From contig CALWJQ010000032.1 of the NCBI GenBank assembly GCA_944381055.1, positions 1 to 64,000 on the forward strand: 64,000 nucleotides of DNA. Direction: 5' to 3'. Origin of the DNA: an uncultured Clostridia bacterium. GTDB lineage: Bacteria > Bacillota > Clostridia > Oscillospirales > Butyricicoccaceae. A model generated the notes under the pieces. The model made no database searches. It was not told the origin of the DNA and was given only the letters and a program-made list of their open reading frames with translations. Shown piece after piece: positions 1-8,743 of this stretch (its first letter is position 1; each line of letters begins with the position of its first letter). The position numbers and the translations under genes are program-made.

Positions 1-204
1 ACCAATATCCATGAAGAGCTTTTGAAAAGCGTATCCTGCAAAGCGGCCGTCAAAGCGGGGAAGAGCAGCGACCCTGCCGAACTTCAGCGCCTGGCGGAGC
101 AGGTCCTGTCCATGCCCGACGTGCGCAACTGCCCCCATGGCCGCCCTGTGGCCATTTATCTGTCGCGCCGCGAACTGGAAAAGCGCTTTAAGAGGATTGT
201 ATGA
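1..204 (+). CDS. mutL: DNA mismatch repair protein MutL, C-terminal end (5' part outside window)
   Basis: The frame is open from base 1, so the gene begins upstream of the window. The visible 67 residues carry the CPHGRP motif followed by a basic LSRRELEKRFKRI tail, which is the end of the C-terminal dimerisation/endonuclease domain of MutL. MutL couples MutS mismatch recognition to strand incision and excision. The stop codon overlaps the miaA start (ATGA at 201-204), so the two genes are translationally coupled. A mutL-miaA-hfq order is common in bacteria and supports the call. Confidence 0.9.
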   Translation, partial: TNIHEELLKSVSCKAAVKAGKSSDPAELQRLAEQVLSMPDVRNCPHGRPVAIYLSRRELEKRFKRIV

Positions 205-1142
205 GCAGCCGTATCGTAGTTGTCGCCGGACCGACAGCGTCCGGAAAAACCGAACTTTCGCTCGCGCTCGCCGAGAGGTTCCGCGGTGAAATCGTCTCGG
301 CCGATTCCATGCAGCTTTACCGCGGCATGGATATTGGCACGGCCAAGCCGACGCTTGAAGAACGCCGCGGCATCCCGCACCATATGCTCGATGTGGCGGA
401 TCCGGGCGACGACTGGTCGGTGTCGCGCTATGAACAGCAGGCGTCGCTATGCGTAAACGATATTCTGCGCCGGGGCCGGCTTCCCATTTTGTGCGGCGGT
501 ACGGGGCTTTATATCAACGCCGTCATCTCGGGCGCGGGATTCCAGGCCAGCGGCGCAGACAGCGGCGTCCGCGCCGCCCTTGAAAAGCAGTGGGATGAAC
601 AGGGGGCCGAAGCCATGCGTGCACGCCTGCGCGCTGCCGACCCTGAAAGCGCTGCACGCTTGCACCCCCACGACCGCCGCCGCATTATCCGCGCGCTGGA
701 GGTTTATGAACTGACCGGCGAGACCATTTCGCAGCACAACCGGCGTACGCGTGAACGCCCTCCGCGTTATGACGCTGTGATGATCGGCCTTCAAACCGAT
801 CCGCGCAGCCTGCTTTACCAACGCATCGACCGCCGCGTCGGGCAGATGGTCGAACGCGGGCTGGTGCAGGAAGCGTACGTGCTGTGGCAGCGCGGCGCCC
901 TGAAAGGGACGGCCGCCCAGGCCATCGGATATAAAGAACTCGTCGAGCATTTTGAAGGGCGCAAAACGCTGGATCAGGCGCTGGATGACGTCCGGCAGAA
1001 ATCGCGCAACTATGCCAAGCGGCAGCTGACATGGTTCCGGGCAGATGACAGAATCCATTGGATCGTGTATAATACGGTCGATGCAGCGGAGCAGGTAACA
1101 GAAAAAGCGACAGTTTTCTTGCGGCAGGCCGGGTTACAATAA
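201..1142 (+). CDS. miaA: tRNA dimethylallyltransferase MiaA
   Basis: A 313-aa protein of normal length for the family. It transfers a dimethylallyl group from DMAPP to N6 of A37 in tRNAs that read U-starting codons. The P-loop GPTASGKTE lies at about residues 9-17, followed by DSMQLYRGMDIGTAKP and GGTGLYINAV, all characteristic of MiaA. The start overlaps the mutL stop by 4 nt. hfq follows after 32 nt, so the three probably form one transcript. The DMAPP substrate comes from the MEP pathway, several genes of which are elsewhere in this window. Confidence 0.97.
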   Translation: MSSRIVVVAGPTASGKTELSLALAERFRGEIVSADSMQLYRGMDIGTAKPTLEERRGIPHHMLDVADPGDDWSVSRYEQQASLCVNDILRRGRLPILCGGTGLYINAVISGAGFQASGADSGVRAALEKQWDEQGAEAMRARLRAADPESAARLHPHDRRRIIRALEVYELTGETISQHNRRTRERPPRYDAVMIGLQTDPRSLLYQRIDRRVGQMVERGLVQEAYVLWQRGALKGTAAQAIGYKELVEHFEGRKTLDQALDDVRQKSRNYAKRQLTWFRADDRIHWIVYNTVDAAEQVTEKATVFLRQAGLQ

Positions 1143-1174
1143 CAGTATCATTCTTGTAAAAAGGGGATACGATC

Positions 1175-1399
1175 ATGGAAAGCAAACTCGCGCTGCAAGA
1201 CACTTTTTTAAACGAGGCGCGCAAACAGAAAACGCCGGTTACGGTCTTTATGACCAACGGATTTCAACAGCGGGGGACGGTGGCCGCTTTTGACGGCTAC
1301 ACGATTTTGATGCACAACGAAGGCAAGCAGTACTTCGTTTATAAACATGCCGTTTCAACCATTGTCCCGCAGAAAAACATTCAGATACCACAGGAGTAA
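1175..1399 (+). CDS. hfq: RNA chaperone Hfq
   Basis: A 74-aa Sm-like protein. The Sm1 part spans roughly residues 8-45 (FLNEARKQKTPVTVFMTNG) and the Sm2 signature YKHAVSTIVP is at about residues 55-64. The family forms a hexameric ring that binds U-rich and A-rich RNA and helps sRNA-mRNA pairing; in Firmicutes its importance varies. A good ribosome binding site (AAAAAGGGG) precedes the ATG. It has the usual position directly after miaA. Confidence 0.96.
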   Translation: MESKLALQDTFLNEARKQKTPVTVFMTNGFQQRGTVAAFDGYTILMHNEGKQYFVYKHAVSTIVPQKNIQIPQE

Positions 1400-1428
1400 A
1401 GGGGCACAGCGCCAGGGGCGCGAAGGAT

Positions 1429-2649
1429 ATGAACAAAAAAGCCTGGGGCGGCAAAATCGCAGCGTTTATACTGGGACTCGGCTGCATCGTCTACATAGGC
1501 GCCCGTATGGTGAGCGGGCTGGGCGACCGGATACAGACCATTGAAGCCGCCCTGGTTTCGGTAGAGGACAAGTTTTCGGCAAGCGGCGTTTTTATCCGCG
1601 ACGAACAGCCTGTTTATGGGGACTCGTCCAAAACAGTAGAATACTCGGTTGCCAACGGCGAAAAGGTGTCAAACGGCCAAAGCGTTGCGATGTTTTTCAG
1701 CGACACCGCGTCGCTGACCGCTTACCATGAAATGCTGGCCGTTGAAGACGAAATAGAAAGCCTGCAATACGCATACACCCACCTGTCAGGCGGCGCAGAC
1801 GGGGCCAAGCTGGATTCGCTCATCACCATCAGCATGCTCAGCGTCACAAAGCAGCTGGAACAGGGCAGCGTCCAGTCGGCGGCCAGCGACTATGCCGACC
1901 TTTTACAGCTCGTCCTGCGCCGCGACGGCGAACGCATCACCAACAGCGAGTACACGGCGCAGCTGTCGGCGCTCGAAAGCGAACGGGCATCCTGGCAGCA
2001 GCAGGCCGGCAGCGGCGCGACTGTCGCGGCCGCGCCGGCAGCCGGATACTTTGTCCGGTACTATGACGGCCTTAGCGAAGCCCTAGACCCCGATAACCTT
2101 GACTCCCTGACCGTCGATGAGGTTGAAGCAGTGCTTGAAAACGAAGAAACCCATACACGCGACGGCGTTATCGGCGGGCTGGTCCAGGACTTTGAATGGT
2201 ACTTCGCCACCGTTGTCAGCGAAGAGCAGGGAGCTGTCCTGCGCGAGCGCAGCACCGTCAACATCCGGTTTCCCGCTTTCAGCGATCAGCTGCTGCGTGT
2301 CAATGTCCATGATGTCCGCACTTCGGAAGACGGACAGGCTCTCGTTATTTTCCAGTGCAATGAAATGAACGAAAGCTGCCTGACGACCCGTCAGGCAGAA
2401 ATCGAAATCATTTACCAGTCCTTTGACGGCATCATGGTCCCCCGTGAAGCCCTGCGTCAGGTCGACGGTCAGTGGGGTGTCTACTGCCTGGTCGGCGGCG
2501 TCACCCGGTTTAAGCCGGTTGAATGGGTGTACCAGACCGATAGTTATTATCTTGTGGAACCGGCAGCTTCTTCGTCGGGCGGCCTTGTAATGTATGATCA
2601 GATCATTGTCAGCGGCAAAGATTTAGAAAAGGATAAGGTTGTGAGATAA
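1429..2649 (+). CDS. HlyD-like membrane-anchored protein of unknown function in the division gene cluster
   Basis: A 406-aa protein with one N-terminal membrane segment (about residues 9-28) and an extracytoplasmic remainder. A half biotinyl-lipoyl-like stretch (YSVANGEKVSNGQ, about residues 65-77) is followed by a helical region and then a second stretch (APAAGYFVRYYDG) and a beta-rich C-terminus, the pattern of HlyD/membrane-fusion adaptors. No transporter gene is beside it. It lies 1 nt before yggS and upstream of sepF, ylmG and divIVA, so a link to the envelope or division site is an inference from position only. Confidence 0.75.
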   Translation: MNKKAWGGKIAAFILGLGCIVYIGARMVSGLGDRIQTIEAALVSVEDKFSASGVFIRDEQPVYGDSSKTVEYSVANGEKVSNGQSVAMFFSDTASLTAYHEMLAVEDEIESLQYAYTHLSGGADGAKLDSLITISMLSVTKQLEQGSVQSAASDYADLLQLVLRRDGERITNSEYTAQLSALESERASWQQQAGSGATVAAAPAAGYFVRYYDGLSEALDPDNLDSLTVDEVEAVLENEETHTRDGVIGGLVQDFEWYFATVVSEEQGAVLRERSTVNIRFPAFSDQLLRVNVHDVRTSEDGQALVIFQCNEMNESCLTTRQAEIEIIYQSFDGIMVPREALRQVDGQWGVYCLVGGVTRFKPVEWVYQTDSYYLVEPAASSSGGLVMYDQIIVSGKDLEKDKVVR

Positions 2650-2650
2650 G

Positions 2651-3355
2651 ATGGCATTTTCGCAGGAAATCATGCGTGAAAACGTACAAAATATTCGGGA
2701 AAACATGGCGCGTGCCGCGCGTGAGTCCGGCCGCCGGCCGGAAGATATTCTGCTTTGCGCGGCCAGCAAGGTTCAAAGCGCCGAGACCGTGGCGCTGGCA
2801 CGGGAACTGGACATCGATCTTTTCGGTGAAAACCGCGTGCAGGAATTGTGCCAGAAATTCGACGCAGGTGCGTACGGCTCCAAACCGGTGCACATGATAG
2901 GGCATCTGCAAACCAACAAGGTCCGCCAGACCGTTGGCCGTGCAGACGTCATCCAGTCGGTTGACAGCCTGCATCTTTTACAGGCTGTCGACGCGGAAGC
3001 ACAGCGCCGCGGCCTGCGGCAGGACATCCTGATCGAAATCAACATCGGCGGGGAAGAGAGCAAGAGCGGCGTCGCTCCGCAGCAGGTCTGGTCTTTGCTG
3101 GAAAATGCGGCGCAATGTTCCTCCGTCCGTGTCCGCGGACTGATGTCCATTCCGCCCGTTGCCGAAAAAAAAGGACAAAACCGGCATTATTTTGCTCTTT
3201 TACGGCAACTATTTGTTGACATAGCGGCAAAAAAATATGATAATATTAGCATGGATTTTTTGTCCATGGGAATGAGCGCCGATTATGAAGACGCCATTTT
3301 GGAAGGCGCTAACATTGTCCGCATCGGCACGGCCATTTTTGGCCGCCGGTATTAA
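2651..3355 (+). CDS. YggS/YlmE family pyridoxal 5'-phosphate homeostasis protein
   Basis: A 234-aa single-domain TIM-barrel PLP-binding protein of the YBL036C/YggS family. The PLP lysine sits in LLCAASKVQ (about residue 39), and FGENRVQE and the late G-TAIFG phosphate-binding segment are present. These proteins have no known catalytic activity and buffer free PLP and amino-acid pools. In Gram-positives the gene (ylmE) lies just upstream of sepF, as here, with sepF starting 18 nt downstream. Confidence 0.93.
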   Translation: MAFSQEIMRENVQNIRENMARAARESGRRPEDILLCAASKVQSAETVALARELDIDLFGENRVQELCQKFDAGAYGSKPVHMIGHLQTNKVRQTVGRADVIQSVDSLHLLQAVDAEAQRRGLRQDILIEINIGGEESKSGVAPQQVWSLLENAAQCSSVRVRGLMSIPPVAEKKGQNRHYFALLRQLFVDIAAKKYDNISMDFLSMGMSADYEDAILEGANIVRIGTAIFGRRY

Positions 3356-3373
3356 TACAGGAGGAACACGAGC

Positions 3374-3826
3374 ATGAGTTTTATTGAGGATTTAAAGCGC
3401 TGGGCGCGCGGCGAAGACGAAGAAGACGAATTTGAAGAGTTCGAGCCGGTTTCGCAGCCCCGCAGACGTGAACCCGAAGACGAGGGCGTTGCGTCCAATG
3501 TCACCAGTTTCCGCCGCAGCAGCGACAAGGTCGTCAATATCAATGCGACCACGCAGTTGGCCGTTGTTCTTGTAAAGCCCGAAAAGTTTGAAAACGCGGC
3601 CGAAATCGCCGATCATCTGCGCGAAAAGCGTACGGTTGTGCTCAATCTTGAGCAGACCAACAAAGATGTCGCCCGCCGCCTGGTGGACTTTTTGAGCGGC
3701 GTCACTTACGCGCAGGACGGGAAAATCAAAAAGGTGGCCAACAGCACGTTTATCATCACCCCATACAACGTAGATATTCTGGGAGATCTCATTGACGAAC
3801 TCGAAAATAACGGTCTCTACATCTGA
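3374..3826 (+). CDS. sepF: cell division protein SepF
   Basis: A 150-aa protein. The N-terminus MSFIEDLKRWARG is the amphipathic membrane-binding helix. An acidic, probably disordered linker follows to about residue 50. The SepF fold then begins (LVKPEKFENAAEIADHLRE, VVLNLEQTN, RRLVDFLSGVTYA). SepF polymerises, anchors FtsZ to the membrane and helps form the septum. It sits between yggS and ylmG, the usual order. A strong AGGAGGAACACG ribosome binding site precedes the start. Confidence 0.97.
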   Translation: MSFIEDLKRWARGEDEEDEFEEFEPVSQPRRREPEDEGVASNVTSFRRSSDKVVNINATTQLAVVLVKPEKFENAAEIADHLREKRTVVLNLEQTNKDVARRLVDFLSGVTYAQDGKIKKVANSTFIITPYNVDILGDLIDELENNGLYI

Positions 3827-3857
3827 AAGCACAAATTGAAAGAGGGGCTGTGACAGT

Positions 3858-4124
3858 TTGACCCAACTTATCCGGCAATTTGCCATCACCGTTTTAAACG
3901 TATTGCAATGGATGCTCTTTTTTCGCGCCATCATTTCCTGGATTCCGCAAATGCAGGGTGGGAAGCTGGCGCAGGCGCTGTACCAGCTGACCGAACCGCT
4001 GATCGCGCCGTTTCGCAGCCTGCTCAGCCGCATTCCCGCAATGCGGAACGTTCCCATTGATTTTTCGTTTTTGGTGGCATATTTTGTACTGTTGCTCGTG
4101 CAACGGTTTCTGTACTTTTACTGA
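3858..4124 (+). CDS. ylmG: YggT/YlmG family integral membrane protein
   Basis: An 88-aa hydrophobic protein with two membrane segments (about residues 10-30 and 68-86) separated by the YggT signature region (ISWIPQMQ, LTEPLIAPFRSLL, PIDFSFL). Its exact function is unsettled; the family has been linked to envelope organisation and division. The ATG used here is preceded by the in-frame TTG at 3858, and the ribosome binding site GAGGGGCTGTGAC supports this start. It is followed by a weak hairpin (4129-4147) before divIVA. Confidence 0.9.
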   Translation: MTQLIRQFAITVLNVLQWMLFFRAIISWIPQMQGGKLAQALYQLTEPLIAPFRSLLSRIPAMRNVPIDFSFLVAYFVLLLVQRFLYFY

Positions 4125-4184
4125 CATCAGGCCGGAAGTCCCGGCCTTTCCGCTTATCAAACAGACAGACAAGGGGGATAACGT

Positions 4185-5054
4185 GTGCTAACGCCGCAGG
4201 ACATTCAGGACAAAAAGTTTGAAAAAGCCCGTTTCGGCGGCTATGATATGTCGCAAATTGACGATTTTCTGGATCAGGTGCTGGCTGACTACTCGTCGCT
4301 GTACAAAGAAAATGCGACGCTCAAAGGAAAAATGCGCGTCCTGGTCGATAAAATTGAAGAATACCGCGCCGTTGATGAGCAGATGCGGAAGGCGCTGTAT
4401 ACAGCGCAGGTTTCTGCACGCGAAATCGTCGCCAAAGCACAAAGCGACGCCGAAACCATTTTAAAAAATGCCAACGCGACGGCGCAGGCTCAAATTGGCG
4501 ATCTGCACAGCCAGGTCGAGCTGGAAGAAAAGCGCCTGGCCGCAGCCAAAGCAGCATGCAGCGATTATGCGCGCCGCATCAGCGCCATGCTCAGCAAAAA
4601 TATTGAAGTCATTGAACAGCTGATTGAAGCTCCGGCTGAAAAGCTGGCGCCGCAGCAGCCTCAGGAACATTCCTCCGTCGACGCGGCGGCTTACGCGGCC
4701 AGCATCCACCGCGCCGCCGAACAAAAGGTCGCGGCCGCTCAGCAGGAAGCCGCATCCCGTCACGAGCAGCCTTCTGAACCTGTGCCTGCGGACAAGCCGT
4801 CCGGCGGCGAGCCTCTTGAACCCGAGCATGTGGTACGGCATGATGATATGGAAACCCAATATTATTCGTTTGACATCGGCGACGACAGCACTGATGAGCC
4901 GCATAAAAAACGCGGAAGAAAAAACAGGGAAGAGGAGAGTGATACGGCCAAGATTTTTGGCGACAGTATTTTTACTCCCAAGCCTCGAATGGATTTTAAT
5001 TTAAACAATCTGGAGTTCGGCCCCAACTATCATCAAGAGACAGACAAGGAGTAA
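4185..5054 (+). CDS. divIVA: DivIVA domain cell-division/polarity protein
   Basis: A 289-aa protein that starts with GTG after an AAGGGGGATAAC ribosome binding site. The N-terminal membrane-sensing motif (LTPQDIQDKKFEKARFGGYD) and a long coiled coil (about residues 25-150) are typical of DivIVA. The C-terminal part (about 150-289) is low-complexity, rich in Ala, Gln and Glu with a basic patch, and is longer than in Bacillus. DivIVA binds negatively curved membrane at poles and septa. The end is 8 nt from ileS. Confidence 0.93.
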   Translation: MLTPQDIQDKKFEKARFGGYDMSQIDDFLDQVLADYSSLYKENATLKGKMRVLVDKIEEYRAVDEQMRKALYTAQVSAREIVAKAQSDAETILKNANATAQAQIGDLHSQVELEEKRLAAAKAACSDYARRISAMLSKNIEVIEQLIEAPAEKLAPQQPQEHSSVDAAAYAASIHRAAEQKVAAAQQEAASRHEQPSEPVPADKPSGGEPLEPEHVVRHDDMETQYYSFDIGDDSTDEPHKKRGRKNREEESDTAKIFGDSIFTPKPRMDFNLNNLEFGPNYHQETDKE

Positions 5055-5062
5055 AAATATTT

Positions 5063-7864
5063 ATGCCTCAGGATTACAACGAAACCGTCAACCTTCCTAA
5101 AACCGACTTTCCCATGCGCGCCGGGCTGCCGCAGCGCGAGCCTGGAATGCTTCAGGCTTGGGAAACCGAAGACGTTTACCATAAGCTCATGGAAAAAAAC
5201 GCCGGCAAACCGCTGTATGTGCTGCACGACGGCCCGCCGTTTTCCAACGGCAATATTCACATGGGCACCGCGATGAACAAGGTTTTGAAAGACTTTGTCA
5301 ACCGTTATAAATCCATGTCCGGCCATTACGCCCCTTATGTCCCCGGCTGGGACAATCACGGAATGCCCATCGAAAGCGCCATCATCAAAAAGAACAAGCT
5401 CGACCGTAAAAAGATGAGCATTTCAGAGTTCCGCAGCGCCTGCCGCGATTTTGCCATGGACTTTGTCAATATCCAGCGCGAACAGTTCAAGCGCCTGGGC
5501 GTTTTGGGAGACTGGGAACATCCGTATCTGACCATGGATCCCAAATTCGAGGCCGAAGAAGTCCGCGTCTTTGGAGCCATGTACAAAAAAGGATATATTT
5601 ACAAAGGACTCAAGCCGGTCTATTGGTGCGCGCATGACGAGACGGCCCTTGCTGAAGCAGAAATTGAGTATCAGGAAGATCCCTGCGAATCCATTTATGT
5701 CAAATTCCGCGTCAAGGACGACAAGGGCAAGCTGTCCCCGCTGTGCGACCTAAACAAGACTTATTTTGTCATCTGGACGACGACGACGTGGACCCTGCCT
5801 GGCAACCTGGCCATTGCGCTGCACCCGCGCGAAAGTTATGTTGTCGCCAAAGCGGACAACGGCGAATATTACATCGTGGCCGAAGCCCTGCTGGACAAAG
5901 TCATGCAGATGGGCGGAGTGACACATTACGAAATCGTCGCCCGTTTTGACGGCAAAGAGCTGGAATACCTGACTGCGCAGCACCCCTTCCTAGACCGTGA
6001 CAGCCTAGTCGTCATGGCGGAATATGTCACGATGGACAGCGGCACGGGCTGCGTCCATACGGCGCCCGGTTTCGGTGTTGAGGACTACATGACCGGCCGC
6101 GCCTATAACCTGCCCATTCTGGTGCCTGTCGATGATCGCGGCCGTCAGACGGCGGACGCCGGCAAATACGCCGGCATGACGACCGATGAGTCCAATGTCG
6201 CCATTCTTGCCGACCTGGAAGCGTCTGGGGCCCTGTTTGCCAAAGAGAGCATCACCCATACCTATCCGCACTGCTGGCGCTGCAAGCACCCCATTGTTTT
6301 CCGCGCCACGCCGCAGTGGTTCTGCTCGGTCGAAGCCTTTAAAGATGACGCGGTCAAAGCCTGCCGCGAAGTGACATGGCTGCCGGCATGGGGGGAAGAA
6401 CGCATTATCAATATGATCCGCGAGCGTGCCGACTGGTGTATTTCCCGCCAACGTCACTGGGGGCTGCCCATCCCGGTCTTTTATTGCAAAGAGTGCGGCA
6501 AGCCGGTATGCACCGACGAAACGATCGACTGCGTCAGCAACCTTTTTGCCGCTGAAGGCTCGAACGCCTGGTATGAAAAGGACGCTGCCGATATTCTCCC
6601 CGAAGGCTTTGCCTGCCCGCACTGCGGCGGCCGTCACTTTACCAAGGAACAGGACACGCTGGACGGCTGGTTTGATTCCGGCTCGACACACATCGCTTCG
6701 CTGGAAAAAGATCACCCCGAAGAATGGCCGGCTGACCTGTATCTTGAAGGCGCCGATCAATACCGCGGCTGGTTCCAGTCTTCGCTTTTGACTGCCGTAG
6801 GCGCCAAGAGCAAGGGCGCCCCGTATAAAACCGTCTTGACGCACGGATGGGTGGTCGACGGCGAAGGCAAGGCCATGCACAAGTCTTTGGGCAATACCAT
6901 CGCTCCCGAGACCATCATTCAAAAATTCGGCGCCGACCTTTTGCGCCTGTGGGTCGCATCGAGCGACTACCGTGTCGACGTCCGCGTCTCGGACGCAATT
7001 TTCAAGCAGCTGTCGCAGGCCTATCTGAAAATCCGCAACACCTGCCGGTATATGCTGGGCAATCTTTCGGGCTTTGACCCCGACCGCCTGGTCGCACCCG
7101 AAGAGATGCAGCCCCTGGATCGCTGGGCTGTCACCTGCCTGAATCAGTTGATTGAAAAGGTCATGCAGGGGTACGAAGATTTTGAGTACCATATTGTCTA
7201 TCACGCTGTTTACAATTTCTGCGTTGTTGACATGTCCAATTTCTATCTGGATGTCATCAAGGATCGGCTGTACTGCGAAGAGACCAACGGCCTGCTGCGC
7301 CGCAGCGCACAGACGGCCATGTTCCTGATTTTGGATGCCATGGTTCGGATGCTGGCGCCCATTCTGGCTTTTACAGCCGACGAGGTATGGCACGCCATGC
7401 CGCACCGGGCCGGCGACGACGTTGGGAACGTCGTTTTCAACCAAATGCCGTCAGCGTATGAAAATTACGCTCTGAGCGCCGACGAAATGGCGCGCTGGGC
7501 CCGTCTTGTCATGTTGCACGACGGCGTCAACGCCGCACTTGAAACTGCTCGTGCCAACAAATTGATCGGCAAGCCTCTCGAGGCGTCCGTGACGCTGTTC
7601 TGCGACGAGGCGGCGTACGCTGCGTTTCAGCCGCTTGAAAAACTGCTGGCCGAGCTGTGCATTGTGTCCCATCTGCACGTCGTTCCCGGCACAGGGGAAG
7701 GCGTCCCCTGTGAAGGGATGGAAGGCGTCTCGATCCGGGTGGAACGTACACATGGTGAAAAATGCGATCGATGCTGGATTTATTCTGATACGGTCGGCCA
7801 GGATGCCGAGCATCCCACACTGTGCAAACGCTGCGCAGATGTTGTCCGCGCCATGCAAAAATAA
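5063..7864 (+). CDS. ileS: isoleucyl-tRNA synthetase
   Basis: A 933-aa class I synthetase of normal length. The HIGH region appears as GNIHMG (about residue 74), the tRNA-binding CP1 editing domain fills the middle (TTTTWTLPGN, GTGCVHTAPGFG), and the KMSKS loop appears as AMHKSLGN (about 612). The C-terminal zinc knuckle CDRCW-CKRC (about 893-925) is present. It charges tRNA-Ile and edits misactivated valine. No T-box leader is visible, because the start is only 8 nt after divIVA. A strong terminator follows. Confidence 0.98.
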   Translation: MPQDYNETVNLPKTDFPMRAGLPQREPGMLQAWETEDVYHKLMEKNAGKPLYVLHDGPPFSNGNIHMGTAMNKVLKDFVNRYKSMSGHYAPYVPGWDNHGMPIESAIIKKNKLDRKKMSISEFRSACRDFAMDFVNIQREQFKRLGVLGDWEHPYLTMDPKFEAEEVRVFGAMYKKGYIYKGLKPVYWCAHDETALAEAEIEYQEDPCESIYVKFRVKDDKGKLSPLCDLNKTYFVIWTTTTWTLPGNLAIALHPRESYVVAKADNGEYYIVAEALLDKVMQMGGVTHYEIVARFDGKELEYLTAQHPFLDRDSLVVMAEYVTMDSGTGCVHTAPGFGVEDYMTGRAYNLPILVPVDDRGRQTADAGKYAGMTTDESNVAILADLEASGALFAKESITHTYPHCWRCKHPIVFRATPQWFCSVEAFKDDAVKACREVTWLPAWGEERIINMIRERADWCISRQRHWGLPIPVFYCKECGKPVCTDETIDCVSNLFAAEGSNAWYEKDAADILPEGFACPHCGGRHFTKEQDTLDGWFDSGSTHIASLEKDHPEEWPADLYLEGADQYRGWFQSSLLTAVGAKSKGAPYKTVLTHGWVVDGEGKAMHKSLGNTIAPETIIQKFGADLLRLWVASSDYRVDVRVSDAIFKQLSQAYLKIRNTCRYMLGNLSGFDPDRLVAPEEMQPLDRWAVTCLNQLIEKVMQGYEDFEYHIVYHAVYNFCVVDMSNFYLDVIKDRLYCEETNGLLRRSAQTAMFLILDAMVRMLAPILAFTADEVWHAMPHRAGDDVGNVVFNQMPSAYENYALSADEMARWARLVMLHDGVNAALETARANKLIGKPLEASVTLFCDEAAYAAFQPLEKLLAELCIVSHLHVVPGTGEGVPCEGMEGVSIRVERTHGEKCDRCWIYSDTVGQDAEHPTLCKRCADVVRAMQK

Positions 7865-7876
7865 TTCGAACCTATC

Positions 7877-7910
7877 AAGAAAGACCGGCCCCGGGCCGGT
7901 CTTTCTTTTG
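7877..7910 (+). terminator. rho-independent terminator after ileS
   Basis: A 14-bp perfect stem (AAGAAAGACCGGCC paired with GGCCGGTCTTTCTT, 3-nt loop) is followed by a T-rich run. It closes the long division/translation operon. Confidence 0.9.
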
Positions 7911-7925
7911 TTTTTCCTGGCAGGG

Positions 7926-7957
7926 AAAAAGCCGCCGGTATACTTACCGGCGGCTTT
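7926..7957 (-). terminator. terminator of the SagB-type nitroreductase gene
   Basis: A 13-bp stem (AAAGCCGCCGGTA with TACCGGCGGCTTT, 4-nt loop). Read on the minus strand it ends in a run of five T, immediately downstream of the minus-strand gene that stops at 7970. Confidence 0.88.
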
Positions 7958-7969
7958 CAAAGTATTGGG

Positions 7970-8722
7970 TTAAACTTTCCCGACGGGCGCGACGTAAACA
8001 ACAAAGTTGTTGTCGCCGTTTAAACCGAACAGCTCATCGGATTTCTTTTGATCATACGCGGCAATGGCACAGCATCCGCCACCGATCTCTTCACATGCCA
8101 GGTAGAGATTCTGGCAGACGTGCCCGGCGTCCAGCAGCACCAGTTTGTGCGCGTGTGTGGTATACCGCCATTCACAGCGATACATATCAACAGCCCAGAA
8201 AAAGGTGACTGCACTTTTTCCCGCAAACAGCTGATTGTGGCAGGCTCCGACGACTTCATCAGCCAGGGCCGGGGTTGCCGGACGGATCATCCACAGCTGG
8301 TGCTCGAGCGGCTGATACCGGTACAGGCCCGGCTCAAGTCCCGCGACATTCAAAACTGCCAGATAGGTGTCGATCGGGTGGCGTGCACCGGCAGACGGCA
8401 CGGAGCGCAGCGCCGCGACCGTCGATTGCGGACGCATACACTTGTACCCCTGCGTACAATACAGCAGGAAAGAAAGCTCATTCAGCGTCAGGGGCTGCGA
8501 ACGGTACGCGCGGTTGCTTTTACGGTCACGAATGTCGGCAAGAAAACTTTTGCCCAGCGTTTTACAGTCGTCCGGCGATGGCAGGGAGATCAGTTTGGCC
8601 CCCTCAGGACAGGCGGGGAAAATCGGAGGCGCGGGAAGCTCTTTATCCTGGTCGCTTTGCGGGCTGTTATCCCAGTCGGACGAGCGGGCAAACGCACGCA
8701 GTTCTTGAATGGAAAAATCCAC
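7970..8722 (-). CDS. SagB-type nitroreductase / dehydrogenase family protein
   Basis: About 250 aa. The nitroreductase fold is recognisable from the early RKSNRAYRSQPLTLNELSF segment, the FMN-binding region PSAGARHPIDTYLAVLNV and the late GGGCCAIAAYD segment. This resembles the SagB/ThcOx branch, which in azole-peptide clusters oxidises azolines. No cyclodehydratase or precursor peptide gene is nearby, so a stand-alone flavin oxidoreductase role is more likely here. GTG at 8722 is preferred because AAAGGAG lies 8 nt upstream; the upstream in-frame GTG at 8731 overlaps that ribosome binding site. The substrate is unknown. Confidence 0.8.
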   Translation of the reverse strand: MDFSIQELRAFARSSDWDNSPQSDQDKELPAPPIFPACPEGAKLISLPSPDDCKTLGKSFLADIRDRKSNRAYRSQPLTLNELSFLLYCTQGYKCMRPQSTVAALRSVPSAGARHPIDTYLAVLNVAGLEPGLYRYQPLEHQLWMIRPATPALADEVVGACHNQLFAGKSAVTFFWAVDMYRCEWRYTTHAHKLVLLDAGHVCQNLYLACEEIGGGCCAIAAYDQKKSDELFGLNGDNNFVVYVAPVGKV

Positions 8723-8743
8723 GGCAATCACTCCTTTATTATT

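Noticed and set aside
4129-4147. Hairpin AGGCCGG/CCGGCCT between ylmG and divIVA as a terminator
   Set aside because: The stem is 7 bp and only three T follow, so efficient termination is unlikely; ileS lies downstream and needs transcription.
6005-7444. 479-aa open frame on the minus strand inside ileS
   Set aside because: It is a shadow of the ileS codon pattern in G+C-rich DNA. It has no ribosome binding site or recognisable domain, and ileS is unambiguous.
7970-8722. A thiazole/oxazole peptide gene cluster around the SagB-type gene
   Set aside because: No precursor, YcaO or SagC/D-type gene is present nearby.
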